DNA of 64,000 nucleotides from Nyssa sinensis (GCA_008638375.1 CM018037.1:37033576-37097575); one strand, 5' to 3'. Positions 37,587-50,899 are shown, counted from the stretch's first letter. Numbers and translations: made by a program. Notes: generated by a model from the sequence alone, not told the origin.

Positions 37587-39643
37587 TAATAATAAAAATT
37601 TTAATATTTTTTTAGAATAAATTATAAAAATTGAAATTTAATTATTCCACACTTTTTTAAGTGTTGTACGAATACTTTTACTGTTATGCTATAAAATTTT
37701 TTATCAATTTATAATGTAAATTTGATAATATTAAAAATACTATACTAATTAATTTATTGTACATGAAAGGAGAATAACATTTTTAAGAGAGAAAAAAAAA
37801 CACTAGGTTTCAAGTTTCATCCATTATGTTTGTTTATTTTATTTTAAAAAAAAAAAAGAGAAAGAAAAAAACAAATGTAAAAACCAATTCTAGTTTATTA
37901 GGAACATTAGACACCAATTCTAACATAAATTCTAATTTATTTTACTTAGGTACATGATTTCTAACCAAAAAAAAGTGCTAAGTACAATTGTGATAATTGA
38001 AACGCCTGCGATTTAATTAGTCCATAAATTACACATATTACTATATAAATATTATGAATTAAAGAGATTGCGATGATTCGAACATCCGGATTGTACTTAG
38101 CACACCTCCTGTGACAATGACTATAGAAAAGAGAGAGATTCTTTTCTTATTTATGTTTCTCTCTTTAAATGTAGGCAAACTGGCAAAGGATCGGTGAATT
38201 GGATATTGTTATGTAACTCAATACATCTTTGTTCCAAAATAAATTGCCCCAATTATGTGGTTGATGTGTAAACTATTGATTGATGAGATAATTTTTTAAA
38301 AATTAGTTGATTTGATAGCAATTAATAATTATTTTTTATTTAACAAAAGATGTAAACAAATATACATGAGTTATAAAACATTACTCAGGCGAATTCTGTT
38401 CCTGCTTCATAGCCTCCAAAAGCTCCACAAAGAATAGTTTATTGGGTACTCTATTGTTTGATTTACCAATATTTGCAGGCCAAGCCCATTGGGGTGTCAT
38501 GATTTTAATTTTATGAGTACGCAGTGGGCTACTAACTTTGCAGCCCAGCCCATTTGGCTACCGTACATAGTTGAAAGGGGACCCGTTTATGTCAAGTCCC
38601 TCTCAGTGACTTGCACGGGACAAGAAATTAGGTTAAAGTTGAGGTTGTGGTTGAGGTTGACCTTATTAGGAGATATTTTTTTAGTAATTTTAGTATATTA
38701 CATGGTAATATATTTTTAATGATAGTTTGTCTTATATATTATATTTAATTAAAAAAAATAAGTCATGTGTTATATAATACATGATAGAATAAATACATTA
38801 TCATATTACTATTTCTGACCTATTCAAAAATTTCTTAACTTTTAAATCTCAGATGGCTTTTATTTATTTATTTATTTTATATCTATATGCATGTCTTAAG
38901 ACGACTTACAATAGGAGGAGTAAGATGCCAATGATTTATATTTTAATCTATTAGTCTATCAATAATTCATGACCTTTTTTGGAAGAGAGGTTATGAGTTT
39001 TAATATATTTATTTTTCAGATTTAGTCTGAGTTTTTTCTTTATAAAGATTTGAATAGTTGTTTGATTTTCAAGATTCATAAATTAATAAATTTTTATTAT
39101 TTATAAAATAATAATTATATAATATATTTTTTGTTGAGAAAAATATATATATATATATATATATTGTGTCAATTTTATTAATGTATTATAACGTGATCAT
39201 AACTTCAGCTGTGTCAATTTCCATATTTTGAATGAATTGGCACGACAGACATAGCAGAAACAAGATTATTTAATGGAAAAGTATGCATTAAATGTGTCAT
39301 TCTTGCAGAGGTGACATCTTAATTTTCTTTGCGTCCACCTAATTTTAGATGTTTAACAAAGAATTCAATTTTGCTAACTATAATTAATGCCCCCCTGCAA
39401 GGATCGATATTACATGAATATGACAGCATTTCACATGTTACAGCAGAAATTGCTTTTGAGAGGCAATTTTTTGAGTTAAATGTGTGTGACAGTTTTGGAT
39501 ATGATTTTAGTTTTGTAACAAGGATTATAAAATATTAAAATTATAAAAATTATTACATTATATATCAGACTTATATAATGATAAAAGATTTTGTGTGAAC
39601 GAGAGATTTATTGATCAAAGTCAATAGATGAAACAAATCACAA
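37587..39643. other. Spacer, copia to RING gene
   Basis: AT-rich DNA with no supported gene. A (TA)n run lies at 39142-39164. The frame at 38489-38719 is low in family signal. Confidence 0.5.
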
Positions 39644-40138
39644 TCAAGTTTCTACATAATCATCACCAAAGAGGTAAGCAAACCTCTGCCACCCTCCATG
39701 GATCTCCATTTCCCCCTCCTTTTCCATGCTCCCCATGGATGGGGCAATAACTTTGACCGACACAAGGGGCAAGTCACATGACCCTTGTCAACCCACTCGT
39801 CCAGGCACTGTCTGTGAAAGGCATGACAACAGTTGGGAAGCTCTCTGATTTCATGGCCTCTCTCCAGCTTCGCTCAGGCATATAGCACACTCTGCCTGCT
39901 CTTCTTCCTGCACGTCAAATCTTTCAAGAAAAGCACCAAACTCTATCGCCGAAAGCTTCTTCTTTATCAACTCAACCTCAACAATGCTCGTGATCGGTAC
40001 AGGAACCAGCAAGGGAGATGGCCGATCTGCTTCTAAATCATGATCAGAATGATTCTTTGAAGAAAAAAACTCTTCATTCGAAAAATTAAATAGTACGCAA
40101 GAACCAGAAAAATGAAAGTATAAGCATGAACTTGACAT
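39644..40138 (-). pseudogene. RING-H2 type E3 ubiquitin ligase, frame-broken
   Basis: RING-H2 proteins transfer ubiquitin from an E2 to substrates. From the ATG at 40136-40138 the frame gives an N-terminus with a short hydrophobic stretch, then LIKKKLSAIEFGAFLERF and [12 protein letters not shown]. The frame then meets a stop at 39851-39853. One extra base at about 39855 explains this: in the next frame the zinc-ligand pattern continues as [17 protein letters not shown] and then [18 protein letters not shown]. With the base ignored, the second and third Cys are 15 residues apart, as is usual. A second shift in the C5 run at 39712-39716 (one base short) returns to the first frame, giving a family-like end [17 protein letters not shown] and a stop at 39644-39646. 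Two lesions suggest a pseudogene, but homopolymer sequencing error is a real alternative. Confidence 0.78.
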
Positions 40139-41247
40139 GGGCTAGGAATTGTTGCAGTGCTCTTACTGATTTTGCGCAAGGGAAACCCATGGCTGAGGAC
40201 ACTTGAGGTAGCTCAAGAAAAAAGTGAAGAGATATGGTGATGATACTGGTAAAAAGACGTGTCTGTTAAGGATCTTATATTGACATCAATAATTGAATAC
40301 GAGCTATGAGCATTTGTTGGGTGGGTCCGGTTGAGTTATATCTGCATTTCTAGAAGCTGATGTACTTGTCTCCCCCCCAAGAATAGTGTATCCGTGACAT
40401 TTTATAATCCTATAATTCGCTCACTTTAATAAATTCTGAATTGAAATTGTACCATTTAAATATAGATTATTAGTGATTTGAAATATAAAATTTATTGTTT
40501 CAATATAAAATATTAAAAGTTTAAAAAAAATTATACAACATGCAAAAAAACATATTTATATATTATTAGAATTTTATTTTATAATATTTTGAATTTGTTA
40601 AAATTTATCTGAGTGTGTGTATATATACAATTAAAATAAAAAATATAGCACGTTTCAAGTAAACATTTTTTATTCTAATAAAATAATTTGAAGAATTCTA
40701 CTCTTAATGTGTCACGTTCTATTACAAGTGACGATTTATGTTCTCGTTATTGTTTCATTTTCATTCTCATTTCATGTACCATAACAATTCCTGTTTTAAG
40801 TAACATTACCTTCTATTACAAGCGACGAAGTATAAAATTCACGTTCTATTACCTTTTGCATTGAGAGAGAGAGAGAGAGAGAATTATCCAATTGCATTAT
40901 TATAAGAATTTTGTTAAGGTGTGTCGTCAAGATCAGATTTATGTGATTTTCATTAGTTCGTGTAATATATGCATTATCTCCAATTGCATTATTATTAGAA
41001 TTTTGTTAAGATAAGTCGTAGAGGTCAGATTTCTATGACCTCATTTGTTTATATAATACACGTATCCATGCGTGTATCGCACGGACTAATAAAATCGTAA
41101 AATTTCAACTTTCACGACTTACCAAAACAATCATGTTATTATTATTCATACACAAATTAAATGAACAGACAAAATAGAGTTACGACTTAATAGAATAAGA
41201 TGAATTAAGTACAATAATTATTTTTACAAGAAAAGAAGTTATGATAA
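40139..41247. other. Spacer, RING gene to TRIM
   Basis: No gene is supported. Two partial repeats share CCAATTGCATTATTAT(A/T)AGAATTTTGTTAAG (about 40890 and 40980). A (GA)n run lies at about 40863-40882. Confidence 0.5.
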
Positions 41248-42007
41248 TATTGTCCAATTTTGAGTCCCACATCGAATAAGAGTCGGGCACTAGCGTTACT
41301 TATAAGCTCTAGTCGTCTTCTCTCTTACATTAGGCCTTTTCCGTTCAGGAAGAACAAAGCCGTGAAGGCTCTTAAGTCCAAAGCGGATAATATGCTACAC
41401 GCGGAGTCTACTATGTGTCAGGACGAAAAAGTGCAGCATCAATTTAGTGTCGTTTGTGGGAACGCTTGGGCCACGTGCCTTGTTTTTGTGCTCCACCAGT
41501 CCCGACTAGGGAGAGTAGCTGTTGTGCCACTTTGAGTCTTACATCGAATAGGAGTCGGGCATTGGTGTCGCTTATAAGCTCCAGGCTGCTCTCTTCTTAG
41601 CACAAGGCCTTTTCCTCCTTAAAAGAACAAAGCCGTGCTAACCGTAAGACTTAACGAGCAACCAAAGAGGACAATATTGTGCTAAGGAGCCTATGGTGTG
41701 CTAGGGCGAAAAAAGCGCAGCATCAGCTTGGCGCCGTCTGTGAGAATGCTTGGGCCACGTGCCTCGTTCCTATGCTCCACCAGTCCTGACTAGGGGGAGT
41801 AACTGTTGTGCCACTTTGAGTCCCACATCGAATAAGAGTCGAGAACTGGTGTTGCTTATAATCCTCAAGCTGCTCTTTTCCTAGCACAAAGCATTTTCCT
41901 TCCTGGAAGAACAAAGCCGTGCGAACTGTAAGACCTACGGGCAACCAAAGTGGACAATATTGTGTTAGAGAGTTTACGGTGTGCCAGGATAAAAAAGTGC
42001 AACATCA
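41248..42007 (+). mobile_element. Tandem TRIM/SMART retroelement with three LTRs
   Basis: Three LTR copies (41248-41441, 41520-41725, 41804-42007; about 194-206 bp) alternate with two 78-bp internal segments. LTRs 2 and 3 start TGTTGTGCCACTTTGAG, and all three end GCATCA or ACATCA. Each internal segment opens with a primer-site-like sequence (best copy TTGGCGCCGTCTGTG) and closes with a purine-rich tract GACTAGGGGGAG. GATAA at 41243-41247 and AATAA at 42008-42012 may be an imperfect target duplication. There is no coding capacity, as expected of terminal-repeat retrotransposons in miniature. The LTR-internal-LTR-internal-LTR layout is typical of elements that recombined in place. Confidence 0.85.
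41264..41306 (+). promoter_or_regulatory. snRNA-type USE and TATA-like box in TRIM LTR 1
   Basis: GTCCCACATCG at 41264-41274 matches exactly the plant snRNA upstream sequence element (RTCCCACATCG). TTATAAG follows at 41300-41306. Start-to-start spacing is 36 bp, close to the spacing of Pol II-type snRNA genes. LTR 3 has the same pair, and LTR 2 has a variant (GTCTTACATCG). Motif identity is seen; promoter activity is inferred. Confidence 0.6.
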
Positions 42008-42467
42008 AATAATAATATTGGGGTTTTTTTTTATAACAATTATCATGATTCAAAAATTCAAGTAATACATGAAAAACGTTCCGTGATAAAATAAGTAAGA
42101 AATAAGTTTATAATCATATAAATTAATTTTAAATATGTGATAAAAATAATGTAAGAATGGTATATTAAATTAAAATATATTTTAATGTTAAAATTTAATT
42201 TTTATTATCATTAAATTTTGTCATGCAATGATAGGAGGAAACTTTTTTTTTTACAGAATTACGTGGATATCACGGAAGATCTGTTCTTCTAGACAAAATT
42301 TGAACCCCACTCGTCAACAACTTGAGCAGCTACTTACTGCGTGGCTGTCTTGTCTCTGGGTTAGTCATCACTCCCGATAGCGAATCGTCACCGGCAAACC
42401 CCACCACTGATTAATTATCATTGATGAAGAGGTAACCATCACTCTTGGCTGATTAAGGAGGTGAAAG

Positions 42468-42505
<38 letters not shown>

Positions 42506-45041
42506 AGTGCTTCTTTTTATTACAGCAATTACTCCATATATAAGACTTGAAGCTTCAAATGTTACGTTACAAGTTACTTCACATTCGTTACTGCAGATGA
42601 TTGGTTCTTTGCAAGAATTTGAAATTTGAAAGCATGGTCACCGGCAAACCCCACATTCGTTACTGCAGATGATTGGTTCTTCGCAAGATTACAAAACTTC
42701 TATATGTTCTATCACTTCAAAAATATTATACAATAATAAAGATACGGAAGGGGTGGGTTTTAATAAGAGTACAGAGGTGACATTGATAGAATTTCAGAAA
42801 TAAGAACCACATGCATTGAGTTGAATTGAATTAAGTTATTTAAATTGTAATAAAATTAGAATTCATCCGACCGTAAACAGTTCTTAAAAAATTAAATTAC
42901 AAATTGTTGAACCCAAACAGGAAACCCAAACCGCAAATAGAAGTTTAGCCTGATGACGGAGTGATGGAACTTGAGAAAAGAAGCTGAGACTTGCAGTAAA
43001 ATTGGGTTACAATAAACTTGAAGCGGAGACTGATTGTCTAGTGGGCATGTCCCTCTTGAAGAACCAAGACCACATCCATGAAGTCCCTCATAGAGTGACT
43101 CCAAAAATTACATGGATATGCTTCACTCGTGTTTCTAGAATCTGTTGGGGTTTTATTTTAAAATAAATATTATGATGTATTTATTTATCATATAGCATAA
43201 TAATATTTTTAAAAAATAACCAATAATATCAAATGAGAAAATGCAAAGAGAATAATAAAAAAATCTGGCCTGAAAGAATAGTGAGGCTGTCTTAAAGTGT
43301 AAAAGTATCGAATCCTCTATCACCTTGCCCAAAAAATAAAATTATATGAAGAAAAACTCATAAAAAAAGAGAAGAGAAAGATATTGTAGAAGAAAATCTC
43401 AAATGCCTTTTTGTCGTGTCTTGGAATGACCCAATCCATGGCCTATATAAACAGTTTCTTCATCAATTAGTCGTTATAACCTTTAATTAAATATTCAATG
43501 GAATCATATTCTCAGACAAGGTAATTTTTGCGTAGATGTGATGGCAAACTTGAGTGCAAATTAGCTTGAGCATATGGTGATTTGCAACTCTCCTCCTATA
43601 GATTTTGAGAGAAGACACTGATTTAGGAGAAATTATCTAATGAATCTGTTACATACATTATTGTATGATAATGTTTCACAAACTTTTAAATATATCGTGA
43701 ATTATGAAAAGTAATTTCTTCACAAAATTAGAAAATTTATCAAGTTTATGAAATAACATCACACAATAATATGATGTGATAGATGCGCCAAATAATTGCT
43801 CATAATTTAGGGGTTATGGTTGTTCCGTTTTCTTTTTCCTTCTTCTATCAAAAAAAAAAATTGCTAACATTTTTTATCTCAGTTTTGGATTCTATTCGCG
43901 GGTGGCATAAAAAAATTGTAGTCCTAACATCAATTCATTTTACATATTTCAAGTAGGCATGTAGAGTATAAGATAATACTTAGCACCAAATCATATAAGA
44001 GAACTTCGTCCTACGTTAGATACAAGTTACAATCTTAATTTATCACTTATATAATCACATTAATATCATGTGACTATATAGTTCTAAGTAAAAGATAAAA
44101 ATTAAATAAAAAAATATATATATATATATTACATACGTAATAGATTATAATTAAGATACATATTCAGATAAAAAAAAAAGTTTACTCTACTTAGTTTGAA
44201 ATTAATTACTGTTTTAAAGATACTTTTAAAAACTCGGATAATTTTACATCGAGGTGGCCATGGGCCTGTCACCCGAAGTCAGTTAACGTAAGCAAGCCTG
44301 GGCCAAGTTAATCCATATTATGGCCGCGTCCACAATATTATCACTGGGCTGGACAGTCCACAATACTATTCTAAAGAAGATCCAACTGTTGTTGCATGTA
44401 GGTTCTTCATTTCAATCGCTAGCCTGATAGCAGAATATATTTTCCTTCGCTTCTGTTTTCCTTTCTTTTCTTTCACTTTTTTTTGTCTGTCTCTCACCTT
44501 TTATTTTCCTTCAACATAGAGTAAGAACATAACATGAAAACAGAGTCTACGCATTTTTTGAGGGATTGGTGTATCTACTCTACACGCAACATATGTATGA
44601 GCTCCTTCATCTATGTACCGCAATTGATTTGCCTTCTCTCATTCAATTTCTTTACCTTCCCAACCAATAATTCACTGACAATGGATTTTATAGTATCAAG
44701 TGGAACTCTTTTATTTTACAAAAATGAAAATGAAATAGGTTGCAGAGGTATTCATAACAGAGTAGTTAACCCTTTTTCTCTTGGAAAATTAAAACTCGAA
44801 ATTAGTATCATAAAATAAAAGAAGTTATATAAACTCGATTTTAAAGGAGTATTTGAAATTGACACATTAAAATTATAAAAAAAATTAATTTAAATATATT
44901 TTAAACTTTATTAACCTTAATTTAATAAATTAATAAATAATCTAATATTATATAAAAATCAACTTATCTCATGCTAAATTTATTAAAAATATTAATAAAT
45001 TTGAAACGAAGTAAAGTCATTGGGAGCCAACATTTATACTA
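42008..45041. other. AT-rich spacer with microsatellite and small repeats
   Basis: No gene is supported. A (TA)n run lies at 42472-42502. CACCGGCAAACCCCAC occurs near 42390 and 42630, and TTCGTTACTGCAGATGATTGG occurs near 42577 and 42656, so part of this DNA is locally duplicated. A LINE-like fragment lies at 43519-43618 (separate entry). The minus-strand frame 42892-43104 has no family signal. Confidence 0.5.
43519..43618 (+). mobile_element. Possible LINE RNase H fragment
   Basis: One frame reads GNFCVDVMANLSAN, a stop, then LEHMVICNSPPIDF, resembling the C-terminal part of the RNase H domain of plant non-LTR elements (pattern N-x-C-A-D-x-L-A-x-L-G). Only about 30 codons are recognisable, interrupted by a stop. 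Tentative. Confidence 0.35.
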
Positions 45042-45527
45042 TGTTTGGATGGAATGAATTAAAAAGAAAGGGAAGGGAATGAGAAGGAAAGGAAGTTTAT
45101 ATCATGTTTGTTTCAAAAATTAGGAAGGAAAGGAAGGGAAAGGGAGGGAGAGCTTAACCCTCATTTGAGCAATTTTATTTTCCCTTCAACAGTGAGAGGA
45201 AATGAAGGAAAATGAAATAATGATTTAATGAATTTTTAATAATATCAATATTACTTTTAAAATTATAAAAGTCAAAATAAAAATGACACATCTATTCTAA
45301 TAAACATTCCAAATAAGGGTATAATAGTAAAATAATAAAAAATTATTCTATTTCTTTCTCTCCTTTATCATTTTCAATCAAGATAAAATGATTATATTAG
45401 TTTTTTTTCTCCTTTCTTTTTATTAGTTATCCAAATATAAAAGAGATATTGTCCTCTTCACTTTTCTCTTTTTTTTTTTTATAACTAATATATATATATA
45501 TATATTTTATCTCTTATTTATCCAAAC
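45042..45527. repeat. MITE-like element, copy 2
   Basis: The element starts TGTTTGGATGGAATG and ends TATCCAAAC, giving a perfect 8-bp terminal inverted repeat (GTTTGGAT/ATCCAAAC). It is a close relative of 4038-4544 in the same orientation throughout. It contains a (TA)n run at about 45488-45505. About 486 bp, non-coding. Confidence 0.7.
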
Positions 45528-48500
45528 GAAACTGTTAGATGGATCACCAAACGATAAGACCTAAAGAATATTCCAAGGCCCAATCAAATGTCGATCCGTC
45601 TGTTGGCTAAGTGGGAGCCACGGCAATAAAAGCCACATGCACGGTCCGCAGACGACTGTTTAAGTCGTTGACGCCATGCCCGACAAACACGTTTTAATGT
45701 CAGGCAATCCAACTCACTTTTGCTGGTTTGATTGAGCAATAAAAAAAACATGATTTAAATAAATTTATTTTAATAATTTAATTAATTTTTTTAATACATA
45801 TTATAATATAATTAAATAATAAATAATATTTCGGCAACAAAAATTTACTCATTCATTAAACGATGGTTGCTGATGTGTGGCATTCCTTCACCACAAAAGC
45901 ATTACATGGTACTTGATCATCGCCTGTCTGTGATGGGTGGCCCTACCCTATGCCAATTTGACATAAAATACAAAACGAAGGCACAGTCAAACCTGAGAAA
46001 AAAAGTGCAGGGTGGCTATAGCCACATACAAGTTTATCAATGTCTCATCCTCAATCTCACCACAAAAATTTGTGAAAACTAGCCAGATTAATGTGGCTTT
46101 TGAGTAGTGTTATATTTAAATGAAAATGGGATATAAAATGCACTTCACAAACACTAGCTACTAGAAAAACGGAGCTCTCTGGTATTCATGTTGTTTTTGT
46201 AACTTAGGGTATGATCTAGTCTTAAAATACGAACCCGGTTCTATAATTTTAAAAACGTCTCTTAAAACAGCGTAGGTATTTTGGTGGATTAATTTGAAAC
46301 ATATAATGACCCTTTTTTTGTTTAAATAAAATTAAAAAAATAAGTAAGATCTCAATTTTTAAAAAAGAATAAAGTCTTAAATAATTCAAAAATGTAAGAT
46401 CTAAAATTACTCTAATTTCACTTATTGAACTCAAAATACTCTAATGTCAATTCTTAAAGTGAAACAGAGCAAATAAACAAGAAAGAAGCAGATTATTCAA
46501 TTGGGAAACATAAAATCACTAACAAAGGTAAACTTTTATATATTAATGCAAATTGTTCAATGTAAAAGTGTAATACCACTTGAGAATAATAATTCAACTT
46601 TTATTAACAATCACTACCAGGTCGGCTCGTGAAAATTTGAGGCTTAAAGCTGACAATTTTAAAGAAGGCCTTCTTTTATATTCTAATTTGTATTAATATA
46701 TTTTTTTATTCAAATTATATTTTTCTTGCTTTATCATATGAAAAATTATTAATTAAATTTTTGTACACAAAATTTAGGTTTTTTTTGTTTGTTTTTGTAT
46801 TTAACTTTTGTAATATATTAATTATTTTTATTTTTCTTTGTTTATTCAATATATATTTTTTAGATTAGAAGTATTTATCACATTTTTATTGCCGGTAAAG
46901 TCACTAGTTTATGGTTTTGTTTTTTTTTTTTTGTCTATACATAAAATTAAAATATAGAGCGGAGGACCGATCGGAGAGAGAGAGAGAGAGAGACTCCAGC
47001 GTCGAACTTGTTGAAGTTAAAAATACAAGCCTACTAAATTAGAAGATGAAAATGTTACAAAGGGGTTAGAATTTGTTATATATAGAAATTTTAATTATAT
47101 TCTAATTTTAATAATATTATTTATTTACAAAATTTATAAATTAAGTAATATAAAAGTATTACGTTATCAAAAAAAATATTATAAGATATAATTGATCAAT
47201 TTTATATTTTTTTTCTTTAATCTTAAACTTCTATGAAATTTAGACTCCTATTTAGTTTATACTATAGAATTGTACAAAATTGGGAGCCTTTTTTTATAAG
47301 TGGTTTTAGTTTTTTTATGAATTTTAGACTTTTAATTAATTTATACTATAGAATTGTAAAAAATTTAAAATATTTTTTACAAGTGAAAACTTAAAACAAT
47401 TACTTCTTTGGCTTTATGATAGAACAGGTACTGATCACTCACTATCCACTACAAACACACGCAACCCATCTTCATGGCCATTATTGTCTCTCTCGGCTGT
47501 TCATGACTATTGAGCCCATGATACCACTGTGGCCACCACTCACAGCTCTCTCCGGTCATCACTGGTCACGACTCTCTCAATCATTTTTTTTTTATCACTC
47601 CATTAATTTTGTGCCTCCCATCAGCTACTCACTAATCACAAGTCTCTCTGACCACTTTTCTTCTAGGTCGATACCATCGACGATTCTTTTCTCTCTCTAT
47701 AAAACATCGAACTCTTGACTAATATGAGAGATTTCATGGCGCAAAAAATAATTTTACTAAATTCATTTTTTTTTAACAAAAAAGTATCATTAAATTTAAA
47801 TAATTGATATCTTATAATTTAAAACGTTGATATAAATAAAAATTATATTTATTGAGTTTGTGACTTTAATCAAATTTTAATAAAGATAAAAACTATTCTT
47901 AAACAAAATTTTTTTAACAAACTCATCAAAATTTAACTCATTTAATTTCACGATTGGGATTGCCATAAACCACCCAAAGTGTAAGTTAATTGAGTGATCC
48001 TCGTTGTCTCTCGTACACACAATATTAATGAGGCTTAGCAGCAACATGACCTTTTGCAATTTAAAGTGGAATCCTTGGTGGATCCCACCATATACCTGTA
48101 AGTTTGAGCACATTAACGTTACTCTTCTCTAATAAGTAATAGCACTGTCAGAGACATCAGCTCTCGTCCCTCTCAACCTTAATTCCACGTATTTAAAAAA
48201 TTATTTATTAATTTTAATGTATTATATTCAAACTAACAAATATTAATCACATTAATTAGATATGTCAACAACTTTTTAAAATGATTATATTTACTAGTAT
48301 TATTTTATGCTCAAAATTAATGAATAACAGTTAATGATTATATTTACTAGTATTATTTTATGCTCAAAATTAATGAATAACAGTTGTTTTAAACTTAACG
48401 TATATATATGTTACATAAAAAATTTTTGAATTTCACGTGATAGCTATGTGACCTAAGGTAGCAGTTGATCCACGTTTCACTTTCATCCACGTGTAATTAG

Positions 48501-49095
48501 ATGGAGCAATCAATCTCCCAAATATGTTTTTTTCGATTATAGATATTTAGGGTAAGGAAGTAAAGGGGAGCTCTATAGCATTTTCATCCACCCACTTTTG
48601 TCTTCCTAGCTTTCAATAGATAAAATGAATATATCAATATTTCACATGCAGACCACAAAAATTAATGGTTACAAACTTTTACATGAAGTCTAGAATTCCA
48701 TGATTCCATCTCTCTTTCTCTTTTTAAAAACATGAAACCATTTTGGAAGATTGCATTAATTGTAGAATAGTAGAAAGAGCTGTGAATAAGTGTCAATTTT
48801 TTTTTTTTTTTTACAGTAAATATGAGTTCAATTCTTCATCATGATATTTTTATAAAAAAGAGAGCTCCCAAACAAATTACTTTTTGTCTATAATAAGTAT
48901 TTGGAAGATTGCTTTAAGTAAAATAAAAGAATAATAGAACACGTGGCTAAAAAGGGTAACATGTAGCTAGGTAGAAGTAATTCTCAGAATACTTCCATAT
49001 TTTTATTATTTAAGATACTATCTTTGCATATGAGTGGGTCCCACTTGGTATATAGACTATAGCCATACCGGTTCACTACATATAATTAAGTGATA
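45528..49095. other. AT-rich spacer
   Basis: No gene is supported. A (GA)n run lies at about 46974-46993. The stretch from about 46617 begins with GTCGGCTCGTGAAAATTTGAGGC and partly resembles DNA near 63487 (GGCGGTTTGTGATAATTTGAGGC), so both may be fragments of one repeat family. A frame at 47416-47718 is Ser/His-rich and unrecognised. Confidence 0.5.
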
Positions 49096-49104
49096 TTCTT
49101 AATA

Positions 49105-50899
49105 GGGTTAATTACACTTACCTTCCTTGAAGTTTTTGACAATTATAAAAATTTCTCTTATACTTTTCTAAAATAACATTAGTCCTCCCTGTCAGTTTGG
49201 TCGGACAACGATATTAACAAAAATAATTCAATTACGAATTTACCTTATATATTAATAATATTATTTGATCAAAAAGTCAATAACCCTATTTACGATTTTT
49301 CTTCCTGTACAGTTTCATTTCCACATCTAATTCAAGCTTTAGTTCCTTCTCAGGTTTTAGTTTCTTCTCATTGCTGGCCTCTTCCCTTTCTCTCTCGTCT
49401 CAAGGTTTTTCCTCCACTGAACGACATCAATGCCCTAACCCAGACGACACCACCACTCCATTTCTGACAGCACCACCACCACCTCCCCTTCCCAACCCAT
49501 CACGAATCCTCTTCTCTACCATTGTCGATCTTCCTTTCCTACCATTACCGATGACTCCCACCACCATCGCCAACCTGTTGGCTGCCACCCCACTACCACA
49601 AAATCCACCATCACCCAATCAAAAACCCCAAATCAAATGTACAAACCTTAGCTAATTCAAGACATCACCAAGTCTCTAGATTTCCATCGATCAAACATTC
49701 TCTTTGCCATTGAGCAATCCATGGAGAAACCGTTGGTCTAGGCACAATTGGTCTAATGTCTGGGTGGGTATGGCGGTACACTGAGAACACCTTTCAAGTT
49801 AGCTAACAAAGAAAGAAAAAAGAGCTTCGTCATCTTTTTCCCGCTTTCACATTCGATTGCAAAGGGATTTGAGGCCGGTTTTCAATTCGTTTCTGTCTCT
49901 CTAGCGAGGTTTGAACTTCTCGTGATGGGAAGGCCTTCACGATTCGCATCTTCCCATCCAGCAAAGATAGTGAAGAGGAGCCAACAACGAGTTAGAGGAC
50001 GCTATAGAACCACGTGATTGATCCATCTGCGCTATTCCAGCTCGACACTGATAGCGAAGCTCTACGATAGAGCATTTCCATTATTTCAATTATAGAGCCA
50101 ATCACACTGCTCTCTCTCTTTCCGGTTGGTATGTAGAATCGTCGAAGCAAGCAGAGTAAGTAGAGCGAAGTGGGTTGTGTAATCATTGAAATCTTTACTC
50201 ACATTCTTTAATATATAAGGGTAGGTAAGTAAGGAGCTAAAAACTAGTCCTTTGGAGGGCCCCTCATTCTCAATGTAAGAGAATGCAAGCTAGCTCTTAC
50301 TTGTGTTTAGTGGAAGAGGCTACCTAACATAGAGGTGAATATAGCCTTGACAAATATGAGTAGAATACAAAGAGAGAACAAGCTTACGTTTCTTATTAGA
50401 GAAAGAGGAAAGGGCTTTTTCAGCAGGTTGATGAATGAATGTGAATAGCACCATGAGAAAAGGATTATGATCGTTAGAATGACACAAGAAGATCTGAATC
50501 TTTCTTCCTTTTCCTTGTAAGTAAACAACTGGGTAAAAGCTAGGTATTCGTCTTGGTGCTTGCGAAGACAAGTCTTGCTGATTGAACAAGAGGGAGAGAG
50601 TTTATAAAAATGGAGGGAGGAAAGTAGTTGGGTAATATTGTAATTTTACAACAATAGAGAAGGTAATCTTGTCCTTGTAATATTTGTAAGGGCAAAATTA
50701 GTATTTTTTTTAAAAAAATGTGCTTATATCATCAATTTGCGTCTCTAGTAACAGTAATTAATGGTAAGGAGTAATATGTGACTGACATATGAGCCAACTA
50801 GACATATGAGCCAGAAAGAGAGAAAGTATTATTTTAAAAAATATAAGGAAGATTTTTACGGTTATCAAAAAATTCAGGAGATATGGTATAATTGAGCCC
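49105..50899. mobile_element. Non-autonomous Mutator-like element (MULE)
   Basis: A perfect 9-bp direct repeat TTCTTAATA flanks the element (49096-49104 and 50900-50908). The outer ends are imperfect terminal inverted repeats of about 55 bp: the left starts GGGTTAATTACACTTACC with TTTTTGACAATTATAAAAAT, and the right read in reverse starts GGGCTCAATTATACC with TTTTTTGATAACCGTAAAAAT. The 9-bp duplication plus long inverted repeats define the Mutator superfamily. The interior (about 49320-50640) is less AT-rich, includes a Pro/Thr-rich open frame at 49371-49655 and a Ser-rich stretch, and encodes no visible transposase. It could be captured host sequence (Pack-MULE), but I did not recognise its source. 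Confidence 0.85.

Noticed and set aside
41250..42010. Tandem ~285-bp units as a CRISPR or satellite array
   Set aside because: The units resolve into LTRs and primer/purine-tract internal segments, and there are no unique spacers.
42892..43104. Minus-strand 70-codon frame
   Set aside because: No recognised family and no supporting neighbours.
47416..47718. 100-codon Ser/His-rich frame
   Set aside because: Low complexity, no recognised motif, and repeat-rich surroundings.
49371..49655. 94-codon Pro/Thr-rich frame as a gene
   Set aside because: Lies wholly inside a Mutator-like element with no splice or family support; reported as possible cargo only.
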